Assembly (NCBI RefSeq): GCF_900166595.1
Contig: NZ_LT745763.1
Coordinates: 1,582,814-1,646,813, forward strand
DNA: 64,000 bases
Direction: 5' to 3'
Source of the DNA: Virgibacillus dokdonensis
Lineage (GTDB): Bacteria; Bacillota; Bacilli; Bacillales; Amphibacillaceae
The notes under the pieces are model-generated. The model saw only the letters and a list, made by a program, of their open reading frames with translations, made no database searches and was not told the origin of the DNA. The translations under genes were made by a program, and so were the position numbers. Position 1 is the stretch's first letter. Each line of letters starts with the position of its first letter. Positions 1 through 9,473 of this stretch are shown here, piece by piece.

Positions 1-1
1 T

Positions 2-175
2 ATTGCTTACCTTGAAGGAGAATATGGCTATTCAAACATTTATCTTGGAGTGCCAACTGTATTAGGTGGAAATGGTATAGAAAAGGTCATCGAGCTTGAA
101 TTAACGGAAGAGGAGAAAGCTGCACTTGATAAATCGGCAGATTCTGTTAAAAAAGTGTTAGATGTCTTAAATTAA
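2..175 (+). CDS. mdh: Malate dehydrogenase, C-terminal end (partial)
   Basis: The first 57 sense codons at the left edge read in one frame and end in TAA. The peptide contains [20 protein letters not shown] and [18 protein letters not shown], which is the C-terminal part of the LDH-like malate dehydrogenases of Bacillaceae. The enzyme interconverts malate and oxaloacetate with NAD in the TCA cycle. The start lies outside the window. A strong terminator follows, so this is the end of its operon (citZ-icd-mdh in B. subtilis). Identity rests on the fragment plus the phoPR neighbourhood. Confidence 0.85.
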   Translation: MAYLEGEYGYSNIYLGVPTVLGGNGIEKVIELELTEEEKAALDKSADSVKKVLDVLN

Positions 176-192
176 AGGCTTATAGCATAACG

Positions 193-231
193 AAAAACAC
201 ATGAAACAAATTGTCGTTTCATGTGTTTTTT
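193..231 (+). terminator. Rho-independent terminator of mdh
   Basis: Perfect 15-bp inverted repeat (arms 193-207 and 216-230) with an 8-nt loop, ending in a T run, 18 bases after the mdh stop codon. Confidence 0.9.
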
Positions 232-496
232 GTACCATAGGAAAGCAAACACTTTTTATGATTTATCCCGAACATAAGGTGCTGTAAGACTCCCACTTCA
301 AGATTTGGAGATGTGAAATTGATCAAGTCTAAGTTGGAGATAACAGTACTTAAATCGCTACGTTGCTAAATGGGCGCTTGTACCCTTTTTCTACTATCCC
401 TGAATTTCGTGAAGTACTACAAAAGCAATAGTTTAGTAGATGACCTCGTATGGATTGGCAAATGACTGAATTTTTGCTATAATAGAAAGCGTTTAC
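232..496. other. Intergenic stretch between mdh and the MaoC-like gene
   Basis: No coding region is evident. Bases 270-420 have the mixed composition of the longer intergenic repeat seen near 7750 and 13700, sharing short blocks such as ACGTTGCTAAA, but similarity is weak. A possible -10 (GCTATAAT, 475-482) lies just upstream of the next gene. Confidence 0.35.
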
Positions 497-517
497 ATGG
501 ATAGGGGGATGAAAGGA

Positions 518-994
518 TTGATTGGAAAAAGACGACCGTTAGGCAAATCCTTATATGATATCAAAATTGGTGATACGTGCAGCCGAACGACTCGAATGAA
601 TGATCGAGATTTATTGTTGTACTTAGGATTAACGGATGATGCAAACCCGTTATATTTACAACATGACTATGCTTCATTAACACCTTATAAACAACCAATC
701 GTGCCATCTGTCATGCTTTATGGCATGGTATCTTCTTTAGTATCTATGGAATTGCCAGGGCCAGGAAGCCATATTATTCATCACGAAATGGTTTTCCCTA
801 GAGCAGTCTATCATAATTCCGAAGTAGATATTTCTCTAGAAGTAATTGCCATTGATGAGAGCAATCAGTGTCTAGCTATGAATGTACTTGCAAAGGATGA
901 GGAAGGAGAAGTCGTTTTAAACGGTAAGTTGTATGTGACACCAGCTCATAAACCAAATACGTTAACTGCGCAATCTTTAGAAAACTTCTTTTAA
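518..994 (+). CDS. MaoC-like hotdog dehydratase family protein
   Basis: A 158-residue protein of the MaoC/FabZ-like hotdog fold. It carries LGLTDDANPLYLQHDYA, the D-N-P-x-H-like hydratase region, then PIVPSVMLYGMVSSLV and LPGPGSHI. Family members hydrate or dehydrate acyl thioesters, but the substrate here is unknown. I chose the TTG at 518 because AGGGGG (503-508) sits 9 bases upstream and the protein then begins IGKRRPLGKS. ATG codons at 497 and 509 are in frame but lie before or on top of the ribosome binding site. It is a single gene between mdh and phoP. Confidence 0.75.
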   Translation: MIGKRRPLGKSLYDIKIGDTCSRTTRMNDRDLLLYLGLTDDANPLYLQHDYASLTPYKQPIVPSVMLYGMVSSLVSMELPGPGSHIIHHEMVFPRAVYHNSEVDISLEVIAIDESNQCLAMNVLAKDEEGEVVLNGKLYVTPAHKPNTLTAQSLENFF

Positions 995-1186
995 AACTAC
1001 TCTAAAACTTGTTCATAACTTATCCCTTATTAGCATAAAATGTATTATCGTTCAATAAACATTCCTTTTCATACATTGATACTGTGTAAAAATAAATTTA
1101 CAAATTCTTATCGTATTCACATTCTTAACAATTCAGTGTAAGATGTAGATGGAACCTATTAAAGTATGTAGAAACGGGGACTGGAT

Positions 1187-1879
1187 ATGAACGAGAAAAT
1201 TTTAATTGTAGATGACGAGAAATCTATTGTAACATTGCTTAACTTTAATATCGAAAAAGCGGGCTTTGTGACAGATGTTGCTTATGATGGTTATGAAGCA
1301 GTACAAAAAGCACAAAGCAACAGTTATGATTTGATTGTTTTAGATCTTATGCTCCCTGAGATGGATGGCATGGATGTTTGTAGGTATTTAAGAAATAACC
1401 AAATAAACACACCAATTCTTATGCTTACTGCTAAAGATGAGGAATTTGATAAAGTGCTTGGATTGGAATTAGGTGCAGATGATTATTTAACGAAGCCTTT
1501 TAGCCCAAAAGAAGTGGTAGCTAGAATTAAAGCTATTTTACGGAGAGCAAAGAGAGTAGAAAAATCTAATTTTTCATTTATACAAGTTGGTGATTTAACG
1601 GTGTTCCCTGAAAGATATGAAGCAGAAATGGCAGGGAAAGTGATTACCTTTACGAGAAAAGAATTTGAACTGTTATATTATCTAGCAAAGAATAAAGGAA
1701 AGGTTATTTCACGTGACCAACTTCTTAGCGGTGTATGGGATTATGATTTTGTTGGTGATACCCGTATTGTGGATGTTCACGTTTCTCATTTACGGGATAA
1801 AATAGAACCAGATTCTAAAAAACCTGTTTATATTAAAACGGTACGAGGTCTTGGTTATAAATTGGAGGACCCTAGTTAA
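1187..1879 (+). CDS. phoP: Phosphate-regulon response regulator PhoP
   Basis: A 230-residue OmpR/PhoB-class response regulator. The receiver domain occupies residues 1-120, with the acidic pair D9-D10, phospho-acceptor D53 in IVLDLMLPEMD and the conserved lysine in DDYLTKPFSP. A winged-helix DNA-binding domain follows (about 130-228; TRKEFELLYYLA, RIVDVHVSHLRDKIE). In Bacillus, PhoP with PhoR activates the phosphate-starvation regulon and represses teichoic-acid synthesis genes. The stop codon overlaps the start of the downstream kinase by one base, so the two are translationally coupled. Gene order mdh-phoP-phoR-polA supports this name over other OmpR-type regulators. Confidence 0.93.
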   Translation: MNEKILIVDDEKSIVTLLNFNIEKAGFVTDVAYDGYEAVQKAQSNSYDLIVLDLMLPEMDGMDVCRYLRNNQINTPILMLTAKDEEFDKVLGLELGADDYLTKPFSPKEVVARIKAILRRAKRVEKSNFSFIQVGDLTVFPERYEAEMAGKVITFTRKEFELLYYLAKNKGKVISRDQLLSGVWDYDFVGDTRIVDVHVSHLRDKIEPDSKKPVYIKTVRGLGYKLEDPS

Positions 1880-3264
1880 TGCGATTTTTGTTTGAAAAAC
1901 CTATATTCGGTTACACAGTAGGTGTTTTTTTAGTTGTTTTAGTAACCGGTATTTTGTTAAGTGTTTTAATTGGAGATTATCTAGTATTAGCTGCAGTACT
2001 AGTAATTCAATTTATCGTTTTATTGTTATTTATCATACATTTATATGAAACAGTCTTAAAGCCTATTAAAAAAGCAACGAAGACAGTGGATGAGATTGTA
2101 AAAGGTAATTATCGAGCTAGATTTCATCATCCAAGTACAGACAGTATTGGGCAGTTAAGTACGAAGATTAATGCTTTAGCGCGAAATTTAAATGAATTAA
2201 CTATTCAAGAGCAAATGCAGGCAGAACAATTATCTACGATTATAGAAAATACACAAAGTGGACTTGTTTTAATTGATGCAAAAGGGTATATCCACTTCGT
2301 TAACCGTAAATTTCTTGTTATGTTTGGGCAAACAACGAATGATTTTCAAGGCCATCTTTATTATGATGTTCTGCACAATGAAGTTATTCATGAAACGGTT
2401 CAAAAAACTTTCTTGTACGAGCGAAATATTAAAGAGGAGTTTACGCATTATAAAGGCTTGGATAAATACTATATTGAGATAGTTGGCGCCCCTATTTTTG
2501 ATGAACGTAATTTATTAAAAGGGGCGGTGCTCGTTCTTTATGATATAACGGAGTTAAAAAAGCTGGAATTAATGCGAAAAGACTTTGTTGCGAATGTTTC
2601 GCATGAGTTAAAAACTCCAATTACGTCTATTAAGGGATTTGCTGAAACATTATTAGATAATCCGATGAAAGATTTGGAGAAAAACAAAGAATTCTTAGAA
2701 ATAATTTATAATGAGAGTCACCGGATACAATTATTAATTCAGGATTTGTTGATTCTTTCTCGACTAGAAAAAGAAAATCACCAACTAGTTCTTTCCACCT
2801 TTTCTATGCGTGAATTGGTAGATGAAGTAATTCCAGTCATTCATCAAAAGTTTGCTGATAAAGGATTGACATTTGATAAATCTATTCAGCAAAGTTTACA
2901 ACTTACAGCGGATAAAGAAAAAGTGAAGCAAATTATTATTAATCTTATCGATAACGCTATAAACTATACACCAGAGCATGGACATATTTATTTACGGATT
3001 ATGAATCAAGGCAGTAACGTGCTTATTGAAGTGGAGGATACAGGGATAGGTATTGAGAAGGAAGCTCTGCCTCGTATATTCGAACGTTTTTACAGAGTGG
3101 ATAAAGCTAGAAGTCGTAATACCGGAGGAACAGGACTCGGCTTAGCGATTGTCAAACATATTGTAGAAGTACATGATGGTACGATTGATATAGAAAGTGA
3201 AATTAATAAAGGGACAAAGATAGTGGTTAGTCTCCCAATGAATAAGGACGGTAAGATACAATAA
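1879..3264 (+). CDS. phoR: Sensor histidine kinase PhoR (short form without external domain)
   Basis: Membrane sensor kinase of 461 residues that would phosphorylate PhoP. There are two hydrophobic segments (about 12-30 and 34-57) with only a few residues between them, then a HAMP-like linker, a PAS domain (about 115-225), a HisKA box with H242 in FVANVSHELKTPITSIKGF, and an HATPase domain with N box (IINLIDNAINYTPE) and G boxes (EDTGIGIEK, GGTGLGLAIVKH). B. subtilis PhoR is about 120 residues longer because a sensor-like domain lies between the membrane segments. That domain is absent here. A strong terminator follows the stop codon. Confidence 0.9.
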   Translation: MRFLFEKPIFGYTVGVFLVVLVTGILLSVLIGDYLVLAAVLVIQFIVLLLFIIHLYETVLKPIKKATKTVDEIVKGNYRARFHHPSTDSIGQLSTKINALARNLNELTIQEQMQAEQLSTIIENTQSGLVLIDAKGYIHFVNRKFLVMFGQTTNDFQGHLYYDVLHNEVIHETVQKTFLYERNIKEEFTHYKGLDKYYIEIVGAPIFDERNLLKGAVLVLYDITELKKLELMRKDFVANVSHELKTPITSIKGFAETLLDNPMKDLEKNKEFLEIIYNESHRIQLLIQDLLILSRLEKENHQLVLSTFSMRELVDEVIPVIHQKFADKGLTFDKSIQQSLQLTADKEKVKQIIINLIDNAINYTPEHGHIYLRIMNQGSNVLIEVEDTGIGIEKEALPRIFERFYRVDKARSRNTGGTGLGLAIVKHIVEVHDGTIDIESEINKGTKIVVSLPMNKDGKIQ

Positions 3265-3269
3265 CGAAT

Positions 3270-3314
3270 AAAAGGGATAGGAGCTGAAACCTAAGGGTCT
3301 CCTATCCCTTTTTT
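3270..3314 (+). terminator. Rho-independent terminator of phoPR
   Basis: Perfect 14-bp stem (arms 3270-3283 and 3299-3312) with a 15-nt loop and a T tract, directly after the phoR stop. Confidence 0.9.
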
Positions 3315-3519
3315 CTTGAATGATAGAAAATTAGGGGTAAGTAGTAGAGAAGACGAGCTACAGCTAAGTTTTAATAAAACAGTGAGCTTGGCTTATTTTA
3401 TTAATATACATTTAGAATATTGTAGTATAAACAAATAAGACGTGACGCATACGGCGTTTCACTTTATAGGGATAGAATGATAAAATATGCTTAATGATGA
3501 AATAATCGGAGGCGAAACT

Positions 3520-6162
3520 ATGAGCAATAAATTGGTATTAATTGATGGTAACAGTATTATTTACCGTGCATTCTTCGCGTTGCCGCTTTTAAATAATGAT
3601 AAAGGCGTATATACAAATGCTGTATATGGCTTTACAACCATGCTATTAAGAATGATAGAGGAAGAAAAGCCTACACATATGTTGGTTGCATTTGATGCCG
3701 GTAAAACAACTTTTAGACATGATACATATAAGGAATATAAAGGAGGAAGACAAAAAACACCTCCAGAACTATCGGAACAATTCCCTTTATTAAAAGAAGT
3801 ATTAGATGCATTTTCTATCCCACATTATGAACTGGATAATTATGAGGCAGATGATATAATCGGTACACTATCCAAGCAAGTAGAAGAAAATGGATGGGAA
3901 GTAACCGTTATATCTGGTGATAAAGACTTGCTTCAATTAGTTTCTGATCACGTGACTGTAAGTTTGACTAAAAAAGGAATTAGCGATGTTGAGCGTTATA
4001 CACCTGCTTTTTTAAAGGAAAAAATGGAAATTACGCAAGAACAAATTATTGATTTGAAAGCATTGATGGGAGATAATTCAGATAATATCCCAGGTGTCCC
4101 TGGGGTGGGGGAGAAAACGGCAGTCAAATTACTAAAACAATTTCATACATTAGAAAATGTGTATGACCATTTGGAAGATGTTAGTGGGAAAAAGCTGAAA
4201 GAGAAGCTAGCAACTCATAAAAAAGAAGCCTTTATGAGTAAAGAACTTGTAACCATTAACCGATCTTCACCAATTACAATTAAACCTGACGATGTTATCT
4301 ATAGCGGATATGCGCAAGATAAAGTCAGAGCGATTTTTACCGAACTCGGCTTTCAATCGTTATTAACTCGTATGCAAGGGTCTGACGAAGATAAGCCAAT
4401 GGAAACAGCGGAACAACATCCTCCAATTGAATTTTCCATATTAGATGAAGTAAACCATGATTTGTTTACTGGAGAAGAAGCACTTATTGTTGAAATGTTA
4501 GAAGAAAATTATCATCAAGCATCCATTCAAGGCTTTTCCATCGTTAATGAGGAAGCGGCTTACTTTTTACCAAAAGATATAGCCATGCAATCCGAACAAT
4601 TTCAATCATGGTTACGGGATTCTTCTATGAAAAAATATGTATTTGATGCCAAAAAAACATTTGTTTCTTTATCACGAGTTAATATGCACATTGAAGGTAT
4701 CGCGTTTGATATGCTCTTAGCTTCTTATTTAATTAACCCATCGGAAAACAATCATGATATACCAGCTATTAGCCACAGATTAGGAAGAACGGATGTATAT
4801 CTAGATGACGAGGTGTATGGGAAGGGAGCAAAGCGGAAGCTCCCAGAACAGTCGATTTTTAGAGAACATGTGGTAAGGAAAGCAAGCATGCTGTACGAGC
4901 TGAAACCACAGATGGAAAAGCAACTTAAAGAAAATGAACAGTACGAATTGTTTAAGGAGTTAGAAATGCCATTGGCGCTTATCCTTGGAGAGATGGAGCA
5001 TACGGGCGTGCTTGTTGATACAAAACGTTTAGAAGAAATGCGCACCGACTTGAAAAATCGTTTAGCAGAATTAGAGAAAGAGGTTCATGAATTGGCTGGT
5101 GAGGAGTTTAATTTAAACTCTCCAAAACAGCTGGGTCCAATTCTGTTTGAAAAACTAGGTCTCCCAGTTATTAAGAAGACTAAAACGGGTTATTCCACTG
5201 CTGCTGATGTGTTAGAACAACTTCAGGATGAGCATGAAATCATTCCGAAGCTGTTATTATATCGCCAATTGGGTAAATTGCAGTCCACTTATATTGAAGG
5301 GTTATTAAAAGTAGTAGATGAAAAAACAAATAAAATTCACACTCGTTTTAATCAAGCACTAACGCAAACAGGTCGTTTAAGCTCCATCGAACCAAACTTA
5401 CAAAATATCCCTATACGTTTGGAAGAAGGTAGGAAAATACGTCAAGCCTTTATTCCTGCTCAAAAGGATTGGGTTATGTTTGCTGCTGATTACTCTCAAA
5501 TTGAGTTGAGAGTATTAGCACATATTGCACGCGATGAAAAATTAATGACGGCATTTAAACAAGAAAAAGATATTCATACGCAGACAGCGATGGATGTCTT
5601 TCATGTGAATAAAGAAGAAGTTTCCGCAAATATGCGTAGACAAGCAAAAGCAGTTAACTTCGGTATTGTATACGGCATTAGTGATTACGGATTATCGCAG
5701 AACCTAGGTATTACTCGAAAAGAAGCGAAACAGTTTATTGATCGATATTTTGAGAGTTACCCAGGGGTAAAAACATACATGGAAGAGATCGTTCAAGAAG
5801 CAAAACATAAGGGGTACGTAAGCACGATTATGAATCGTAGAAGATATTTGCCGGATATTACCAGTCGTAACTTTAATCAAAGAAGTTTTGCTGAACGAAC
5901 TGCTATGAATACGCCAATTCAAGGAAGTGCAGCGGACATTATTAAAAAAGCGATGATTGATTTGCATGGTAAGCTAGAGGAACAACAGTTGCAAGCACGA
6001 ATTTTATTACAAGTACACGATGAGTTAATTTTAGAAGCACCGCAGTCTGAAGTAGAGACATTAAAAGAAATAGTGCCAGCTATTATGGAACATACAGTGG
6101 ATTTAAATGTACCTTTAAAGGTTGATTATGCTTATGGAGATAGTTGGTTTGATGCTAAGTAA
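3520..6162 (+). CDS. polA: DNA polymerase I
   Basis: An 880-residue DNA polymerase I. It has an N-terminal 5' nuclease domain (LVLIDGNSIIYRAFFALP, DNYEADDIIGTLS, GVPGVGEKTAVKLL), a central region corresponding to the 3'-5' exonuclease domain that lacks an evident catalytic acidic set as in other Bacillus PolA, and a polymerase domain with motif A (DYSQIELRVLAHIA), motif B (RRQAKAVNFGIVYG) and motif C (QVHDELILEAP). It processes Okazaki fragments and fills repair gaps. The ATG at 3520 has GGAGG upstream; an in-frame ATG 33 bases earlier has none. First gene of the polA-mutM-coaE run. Confidence 0.96.
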   Translation: MSNKLVLIDGNSIIYRAFFALPLLNNDKGVYTNAVYGFTTMLLRMIEEEKPTHMLVAFDAGKTTFRHDTYKEYKGGRQKTPPELSEQFPLLKEVLDAFSIPHYELDNYEADDIIGTLSKQVEENGWEVTVISGDKDLLQLVSDHVTVSLTKKGISDVERYTPAFLKEKMEITQEQIIDLKALMGDNSDNIPGVPGVGEKTAVKLLKQFHTLENVYDHLEDVSGKKLKEKLATHKKEAFMSKELVTINRSSPITIKPDDVIYSGYAQDKVRAIFTELGFQSLLTRMQGSDEDKPMETAEQHPPIEFSILDEVNHDLFTGEEALIVEMLEENYHQASIQGFSIVNEEAAYFLPKDIAMQSEQFQSWLRDSSMKKYVFDAKKTFVSLSRVNMHIEGIAFDMLLASYLINPSENNHDIPAISHRLGRTDVYLDDEVYGKGAKRKLPEQSIFREHVVRKASMLYELKPQMEKQLKENEQYELFKELEMPLALILGEMEHTGVLVDTKRLEEMRTDLKNRLAELEKEVHELAGEEFNLNSPKQLGPILFEKLGLPVIKKTKTGYSTAADVLEQLQDEHEIIPKLLLYRQLGKLQSTYIEGLLKVVDEKTNKIHTRFNQALTQTGRLSSIEPNLQNIPIRLEEGRKIRQAFIPAQKDWVMFAADYSQIELRVLAHIARDEKLMTAFKQEKDIHTQTAMDVFHVNKEEVSANMRRQAKAVNFGIVYGISDYGLSQNLGITRKEAKQFIDRYFESYPGVKTYMEEIVQEAKHKGYVSTIMNRRRYLPDITSRNFNQRSFAERTAMNTPIQGSAADIIKKAMIDLHGKLEEQQLQARILLQVHDELILEAPQSEVETLKEIVPAIMEHTVDLNVPLKVDYAYGDSWFDAK

Positions 6163-6174
6163 GGAGTTAAGGAG

Positions 6175-7008
6175 ATGCCGGAATTACCAGAAGTAGAAAC
6201 CATTCGCAACACGTTAAAACGATTTGTAATCAACAGAACGATTGATCAAATAGATATTTATTGGCCAAAAATAATTAAGCAACCTGATGATATAAAGCAA
6301 TTTCAGTCAGAGATTATAGGGCAAAAAATTTTAGACATTCATCGAAAAGGGAAATTTTTATTGTTTGAATTAAACGATTATGTTCTCGTTTCACATCTTC
6401 GAATGGAAGGGAAATATAGCGTTCATCAAGAAGGAGAACCGGTAAAGAAACATACGCATATTATCTTTCGATTTTCTACCGGAGAAGAATTACGTTATAA
6501 TGACGTCCGAAAATTTGGCACGATGCATTTGTTTCATCGGGGAGAGGTAATGAATCAAAAGCCGTTATGTTTGTTAGGTCCTGACCCATTCGATGATGCA
6601 TTTACGGCAGAATACTTTATTGAGAAGCTGAAAAAAACAAAGCGCGTTATTAAATCCGCTTTATTAGATCAAACGATTGTAGCTGGATTAGGAAACATCT
6701 ATGTGGATGAAACATTGTTCAAGGCACGTATTCATCCTTTAGTACCAGCAAACAAATTAACGCAGAAAGAAATAAAAGAAGTTCGCAAGCAAGCCATTGC
6801 TACTTTAGAAGAGGCTGTATTGCAGGGCGGTACAACGATACGCTCTTATGTCAATAGCCAAGGTGAAATGGGGATGTTTCAACAAAAACTTTATGTATAT
6901 GGTCAAGAAAATAAAGCTTGTAAAACATGTGGTAATACCATTGCCAAATTAAAAGTTGGTGGACGTGGGACACATATTTGTACAAGCTGTCAGCCAATAA
7001 AGAGGTGA
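6175..7008 (+). CDS. mutM: Formamidopyrimidine-DNA glycosylase
   Basis: A 277-residue Fpg/MutM base-excision repair glycosylase/AP lyase. It removes 8-oxoguanine and formamidopyrimidines. After Met removal the catalytic proline leads the N terminus PELPEVETIR, with the conserved E after it. The H2TH region includes LLDQTIVAGLGNIYVDETLF, and a C-terminal zinc finger has four cysteines (CKTCGNTIAKLKVGGRGTHI, then CTSC). It starts 12 bases after polA with AAGGAG upstream and ends 4 bases before coaE, so the three genes are probably cotranscribed. Also called fpg. Confidence 0.96.
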   Translation: MPELPEVETIRNTLKRFVINRTIDQIDIYWPKIIKQPDDIKQFQSEIIGQKILDIHRKGKFLLFELNDYVLVSHLRMEGKYSVHQEGEPVKKHTHIIFRFSTGEELRYNDVRKFGTMHLFHRGEVMNQKPLCLLGPDPFDDAFTAEYFIEKLKKTKRVIKSALLDQTIVAGLGNIYVDETLFKARIHPLVPANKLTQKEIKEVRKQAIATLEEAVLQGGTTIRSYVNSQGEMGMFQQKLYVYGQENKACKTCGNTIAKLKVGGRGTHICTSCQPIKR

Positions 7009-7012
7009 TATA

Positions 7013-7618
7013 ATGAGTGTAATTATTGGTCTAACTGGTAGCATTGCAACGGGAAAAAGTACTATTTCTTTAATGTTTGATGATTTTCGTATTCCTGTAA
7101 TTGATGCGGATAAACTTGCTAGGGAAGTTGTAAAACCCGGGGAGAGAGCGTATGAAGAAATTATTCGACATTTTGGCCTGGAAATCTTGAGAAAGGATAA
7201 AACATTAAACCGAGAGTTGCTAGGTGAAATTATATTTGCAGATGAACAGAAGCGAGAGCAATTAAATCATATTGTTCATCCTGCTGTAAGAGAAAAAATG
7301 GTTGAAAAAAGAGACGCTTATCTTCAATCAGGATATACATGTGTTGTGCTTGATATTCCTTTATTGTTTGAGAATAATTTGACTTCGCTCGTTGATAAAA
7401 CAATTGTTGTTTATGTTGATGAAGCTACGCAATTACAGCGTTTAATGGAGAGGGACGACTATTCTGAAGCGGAAGCGAAGCAGCGAATAAAAGCGCAAAT
7501 GTCTATAACAGAAAAAGTCAAAAAAGCTGACGGCGTTATTGATAATACTGGATCAAAGCTTGAATCTTTTGAGCAACTGGAAAAGTTGCTATTAGCATGG
7601 AATATACTCCCTGGTTAA
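7013..7618 (+). CDS. coaE: Dephospho-CoA kinase
   Basis: A 201-residue P-loop kinase that performs the last step of CoA synthesis, phosphorylating the ribose 3'-OH of dephospho-CoA. The P loop is GLTGSIATGKST (6-17). Other family signatures are IDADKLAREVV and VLDIPLLFENNL. It follows mutM by 4 bases with AGAGGTG as ribosome binding site and is closed by a clear terminator. In B. subtilis ytaF separates mutM from coaE; here the two are adjacent. Confidence 0.95.
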   Translation: MSVIIGLTGSIATGKSTISLMFDDFRIPVIDADKLAREVVKPGERAYEEIIRHFGLEILRKDKTLNRELLGEIIFADEQKREQLNHIVHPAVREKMVEKRDAYLQSGYTCVVLDIPLLFENNLTSLVDKTIVVYVDEATQLQRLMERDDYSEAEAKQRIKAQMSITEKVKKADGVIDNTGSKLESFEQLEKLLLAWNILPG

Positions 7619-7621
7619 ATC

Positions 7622-7662
7622 AAAAAAACATTCGCATCCATTCTTGGTGCGAATGTTTTTTA
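7622..7662 (+). terminator. Terminator of polA-mutM-coaE
   Basis: Hairpin with arms ACATTCGCA and TGCGAATGT, extended by A and T runs on both sides, 5 bases after the coaE stop. The flanking runs make it possibly bidirectional. Confidence 0.88.
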
Positions 7663-7720
7663 TAAGAAAGCATAGAACTACGGGTTTCTCGCATAAGCAA
7701 AAAGAAAGCCCTAAGCAAAT
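7661..7720 (+). repeat. Divergent copy of the small intergenic hairpin repeat
   Basis: Matches the layout of better copies (13857-13962, 50449-50545): ATAAGAAAG, then AACTAC, then a TTCTCGCATAAG segment, then an A/T-rich end with TTTTTCTAA. It directly follows the coaE terminator. Similarity is partial. Confidence 0.4.
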
Positions 7721-7747
7721 TTTTTCTAAAAAGATATTAAATTATAA

Positions 7748-7915
7748 AGTGAGGTGTTTGTAGATAAGGAATCATCCAACAGCTAGGCGATGTCAGGAAG
7801 TAGCCCTAGGATAAGTCGCCATCGTTCCGGCCACTTACTGTGATGCCTTTATCTTCGTTGATTTGTTCCATTCGCCACGTTGCTAAACAGACGACCGACG
7901 CTTCGTTCTTATAAA
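7748..7915 (+). repeat. Longer intergenic repeat, copy 1
   Basis: This noncoding block shares an ordered series of segments with 13697-13856: AGGTG-TTGTG/A near the start, CAACTAGGCGA-like (here CAGCTAGGCGATGTCA), CCTA-GATAAGTC, then CATCRTTS. By eye the central 60 bases are roughly two-thirds identical. It fills most of the gap between coaE and gapB, where no gene is visible. Confidence 0.5.
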
Positions 7916-8104
7916 AATTATGATATGAAAAACCTTCTATAAGCCATTAAAACGAACTGAGTATGTCAAAATACTATAGTTCGAAATCATAAGAAAACTG
8001 AAATATATTCGAAATCGAATTTTATAGTCACATATTTCTTTAAATGTGTTATACTAATTAATAAATAAATTAAAAAAGTATAACTCATAATAGGAGGAAG
8101 TCGT

Positions 8105-9136
8105 ATGAGAAAAACGAGAATTGCAATAAATGGATTTGGCCGTATTGGGCGAATGGTTTTTCGACAAGCGATAAAAGATAAAAATTTAAATGTGGTAGCG
8201 ATTAATGCTAGTTATCCAGCTGAAACGTTAGCACATTTAATTAAATATGACAGCGTACATGGAATTTTAGACGAGGAAGTGAAATCGCTTCACAAAGGAA
8301 TTATGGTAGGAGAAAGCCATGTTGAATTAGTTAATTCTCGAGTTCCAGAACAATTACCTTGGGAGGAACTAGCAATTGATGTCGTAATTGAAGCTACTGG
8401 AAAATTCAAAACGAAAGAAAGCGCTGGTGGGCATCTTCGTGCAGGAGCTAAAAAAGTAGTCATTACTGCACCAGGTAAAGAAGTAGATCAAACGATAGTA
8501 ATGGGAGTTAACGAAGATGCTTATGATCCACAAAAGCATGATGTTGTTTCCAATGCTTCCTGTACTACAAACTGTCTTGCACCTGTTGTAAAAATTATTG
8601 ATGATTATTTCGGTATTGAAAATGGGTTAATGACGACTGTACATGCTTTTACAAATGACCAAAAAAACATTGATAATCCACATAAAGACTTAAGAAGAGC
8701 TAGAGGTTGCACCCAATCTATTATCCCAACTTCTACTGGTGCAGCTAAAGCTTTGGGAGAAGTGCTCCCTCATTTAAATGGCAAACTTCATGGCATGGCT
8801 TTACGTGTACCAACACCTAACGTTTCATTAGTAGATCTTGTAGTGGATGTAAAAAAAGAAGTTACAGCTAGACAAGTTAATGAAGTATTTAAAAAAGCTG
8901 CCGATGCTGACTATAGCGGCATTATTCAGTATAGTGATGAGCCACTAGTGTCTATTGATTATACAACTACTGAATATTCCGCTATTATAGATGGTCTGTC
9001 AACGATAGTCATGGAGGGGCGCAAAATCAAAGTATTAGCATGGTATGATAATGAATGGGGCTACTCTAAGCGTGTATTGGATTTAACGAAACTTGTAGGT
9101 CATTATCTTGTTGAAAAGCATATGCAAATGAGCTAA
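8105..9136 (+). CDS. gapB: Glyceraldehyde-3-phosphate dehydrogenase, gluconeogenic GapB type
   Basis: A 343-residue GAPDH. It has the Rossmann start INGFGRIGRMVFRQAI, the catalytic cysteine C153 in SNASCTTNC, and GCTQSIIPTSTGAAKALG and WYDNEWGYSKRV near the end. After the second strand the sequence is INASYP rather than the VND typical of the glycolytic NAD enzyme, which suits the NADP-preferring anabolic GapB of Bacillus. The position next to speD, as in B. subtilis gapB-speD, supports this. GGAGGAAG lies 5 bases upstream of the ATG. A TATACT-like -10 is present at 8050-8055, but I could not define the -35. CcpN control is known in B. subtilis and not checked here. Confidence 0.92.
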   Translation: MRKTRIAINGFGRIGRMVFRQAIKDKNLNVVAINASYPAETLAHLIKYDSVHGILDEEVKSLHKGIMVGESHVELVNSRVPEQLPWEELAIDVVIEATGKFKTKESAGGHLRAGAKKVVITAPGKEVDQTIVMGVNEDAYDPQKHDVVSNASCTTNCLAPVVKIIDDYFGIENGLMTTVHAFTNDQKNIDNPHKDLRRARGCTQSIIPTSTGAAKALGEVLPHLNGKLHGMALRVPTPNVSLVDLVVDVKKEVTARQVNEVFKKAADADYSGIIQYSDEPLVSIDYTTTEYSAIIDGLSTIVMEGRKIKVLAWYDNEWGYSKRVLDLTKLVGHYLVEKHMQMS

Positions 9137-9242
9137 TTAACATCAAATGAACAAGTAGCAAAACTTTTTACGTTTGACACTTCTACAATATTATAATGTT
9201 CTTATCCCAAGTCGGTCTTGTAGGTAAAAATGATGGCGCTGA

Positions 9243-9280
9243 CAATCAGTGGGGATAGTGAATGGCCCTACTGATTGAAG
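9243..9280. repeat. Stem-loop in the gapB-speD intergenic region
   Basis: Arms CAATCAGTGGGG and CCCTACTGATTG can pair over about 11 bp with one mismatch around a short loop. The surrounding 9137-9473 holds no gene. This type of palindrome could be an interspersed repeat or a terminator lacking a T run; no other copy was seen in this window. Confidence 0.35.
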
Positions 9281-9473
9281 ATTCACTTTATGGAAAATAA
9301 ATTACATTTCAAGAACGGGCCTATGCAAAGTTCACTTTGAACGGAATGAAAATATTGCAATCCATATAGAAAACGTTTATACTTTTCGTTGTATTCAAAT
9401 GAAACAATCATGCTATAATTATAGTTATGAGCTTTTCAGTTAAATGAAGAACACTATAAGGATGAAGTAGTGA

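Noticed and set aside
1097..1130. Possible Pho boxes (TTTACA, TTATCG, TTCACA, TTAACA) upstream of phoP
   Set aside because: Only the first pair has the expected 11-base period; the others are out of phase and such A/T-rich hexamers are common here. PhoP autoregulation is plausible but not shown.
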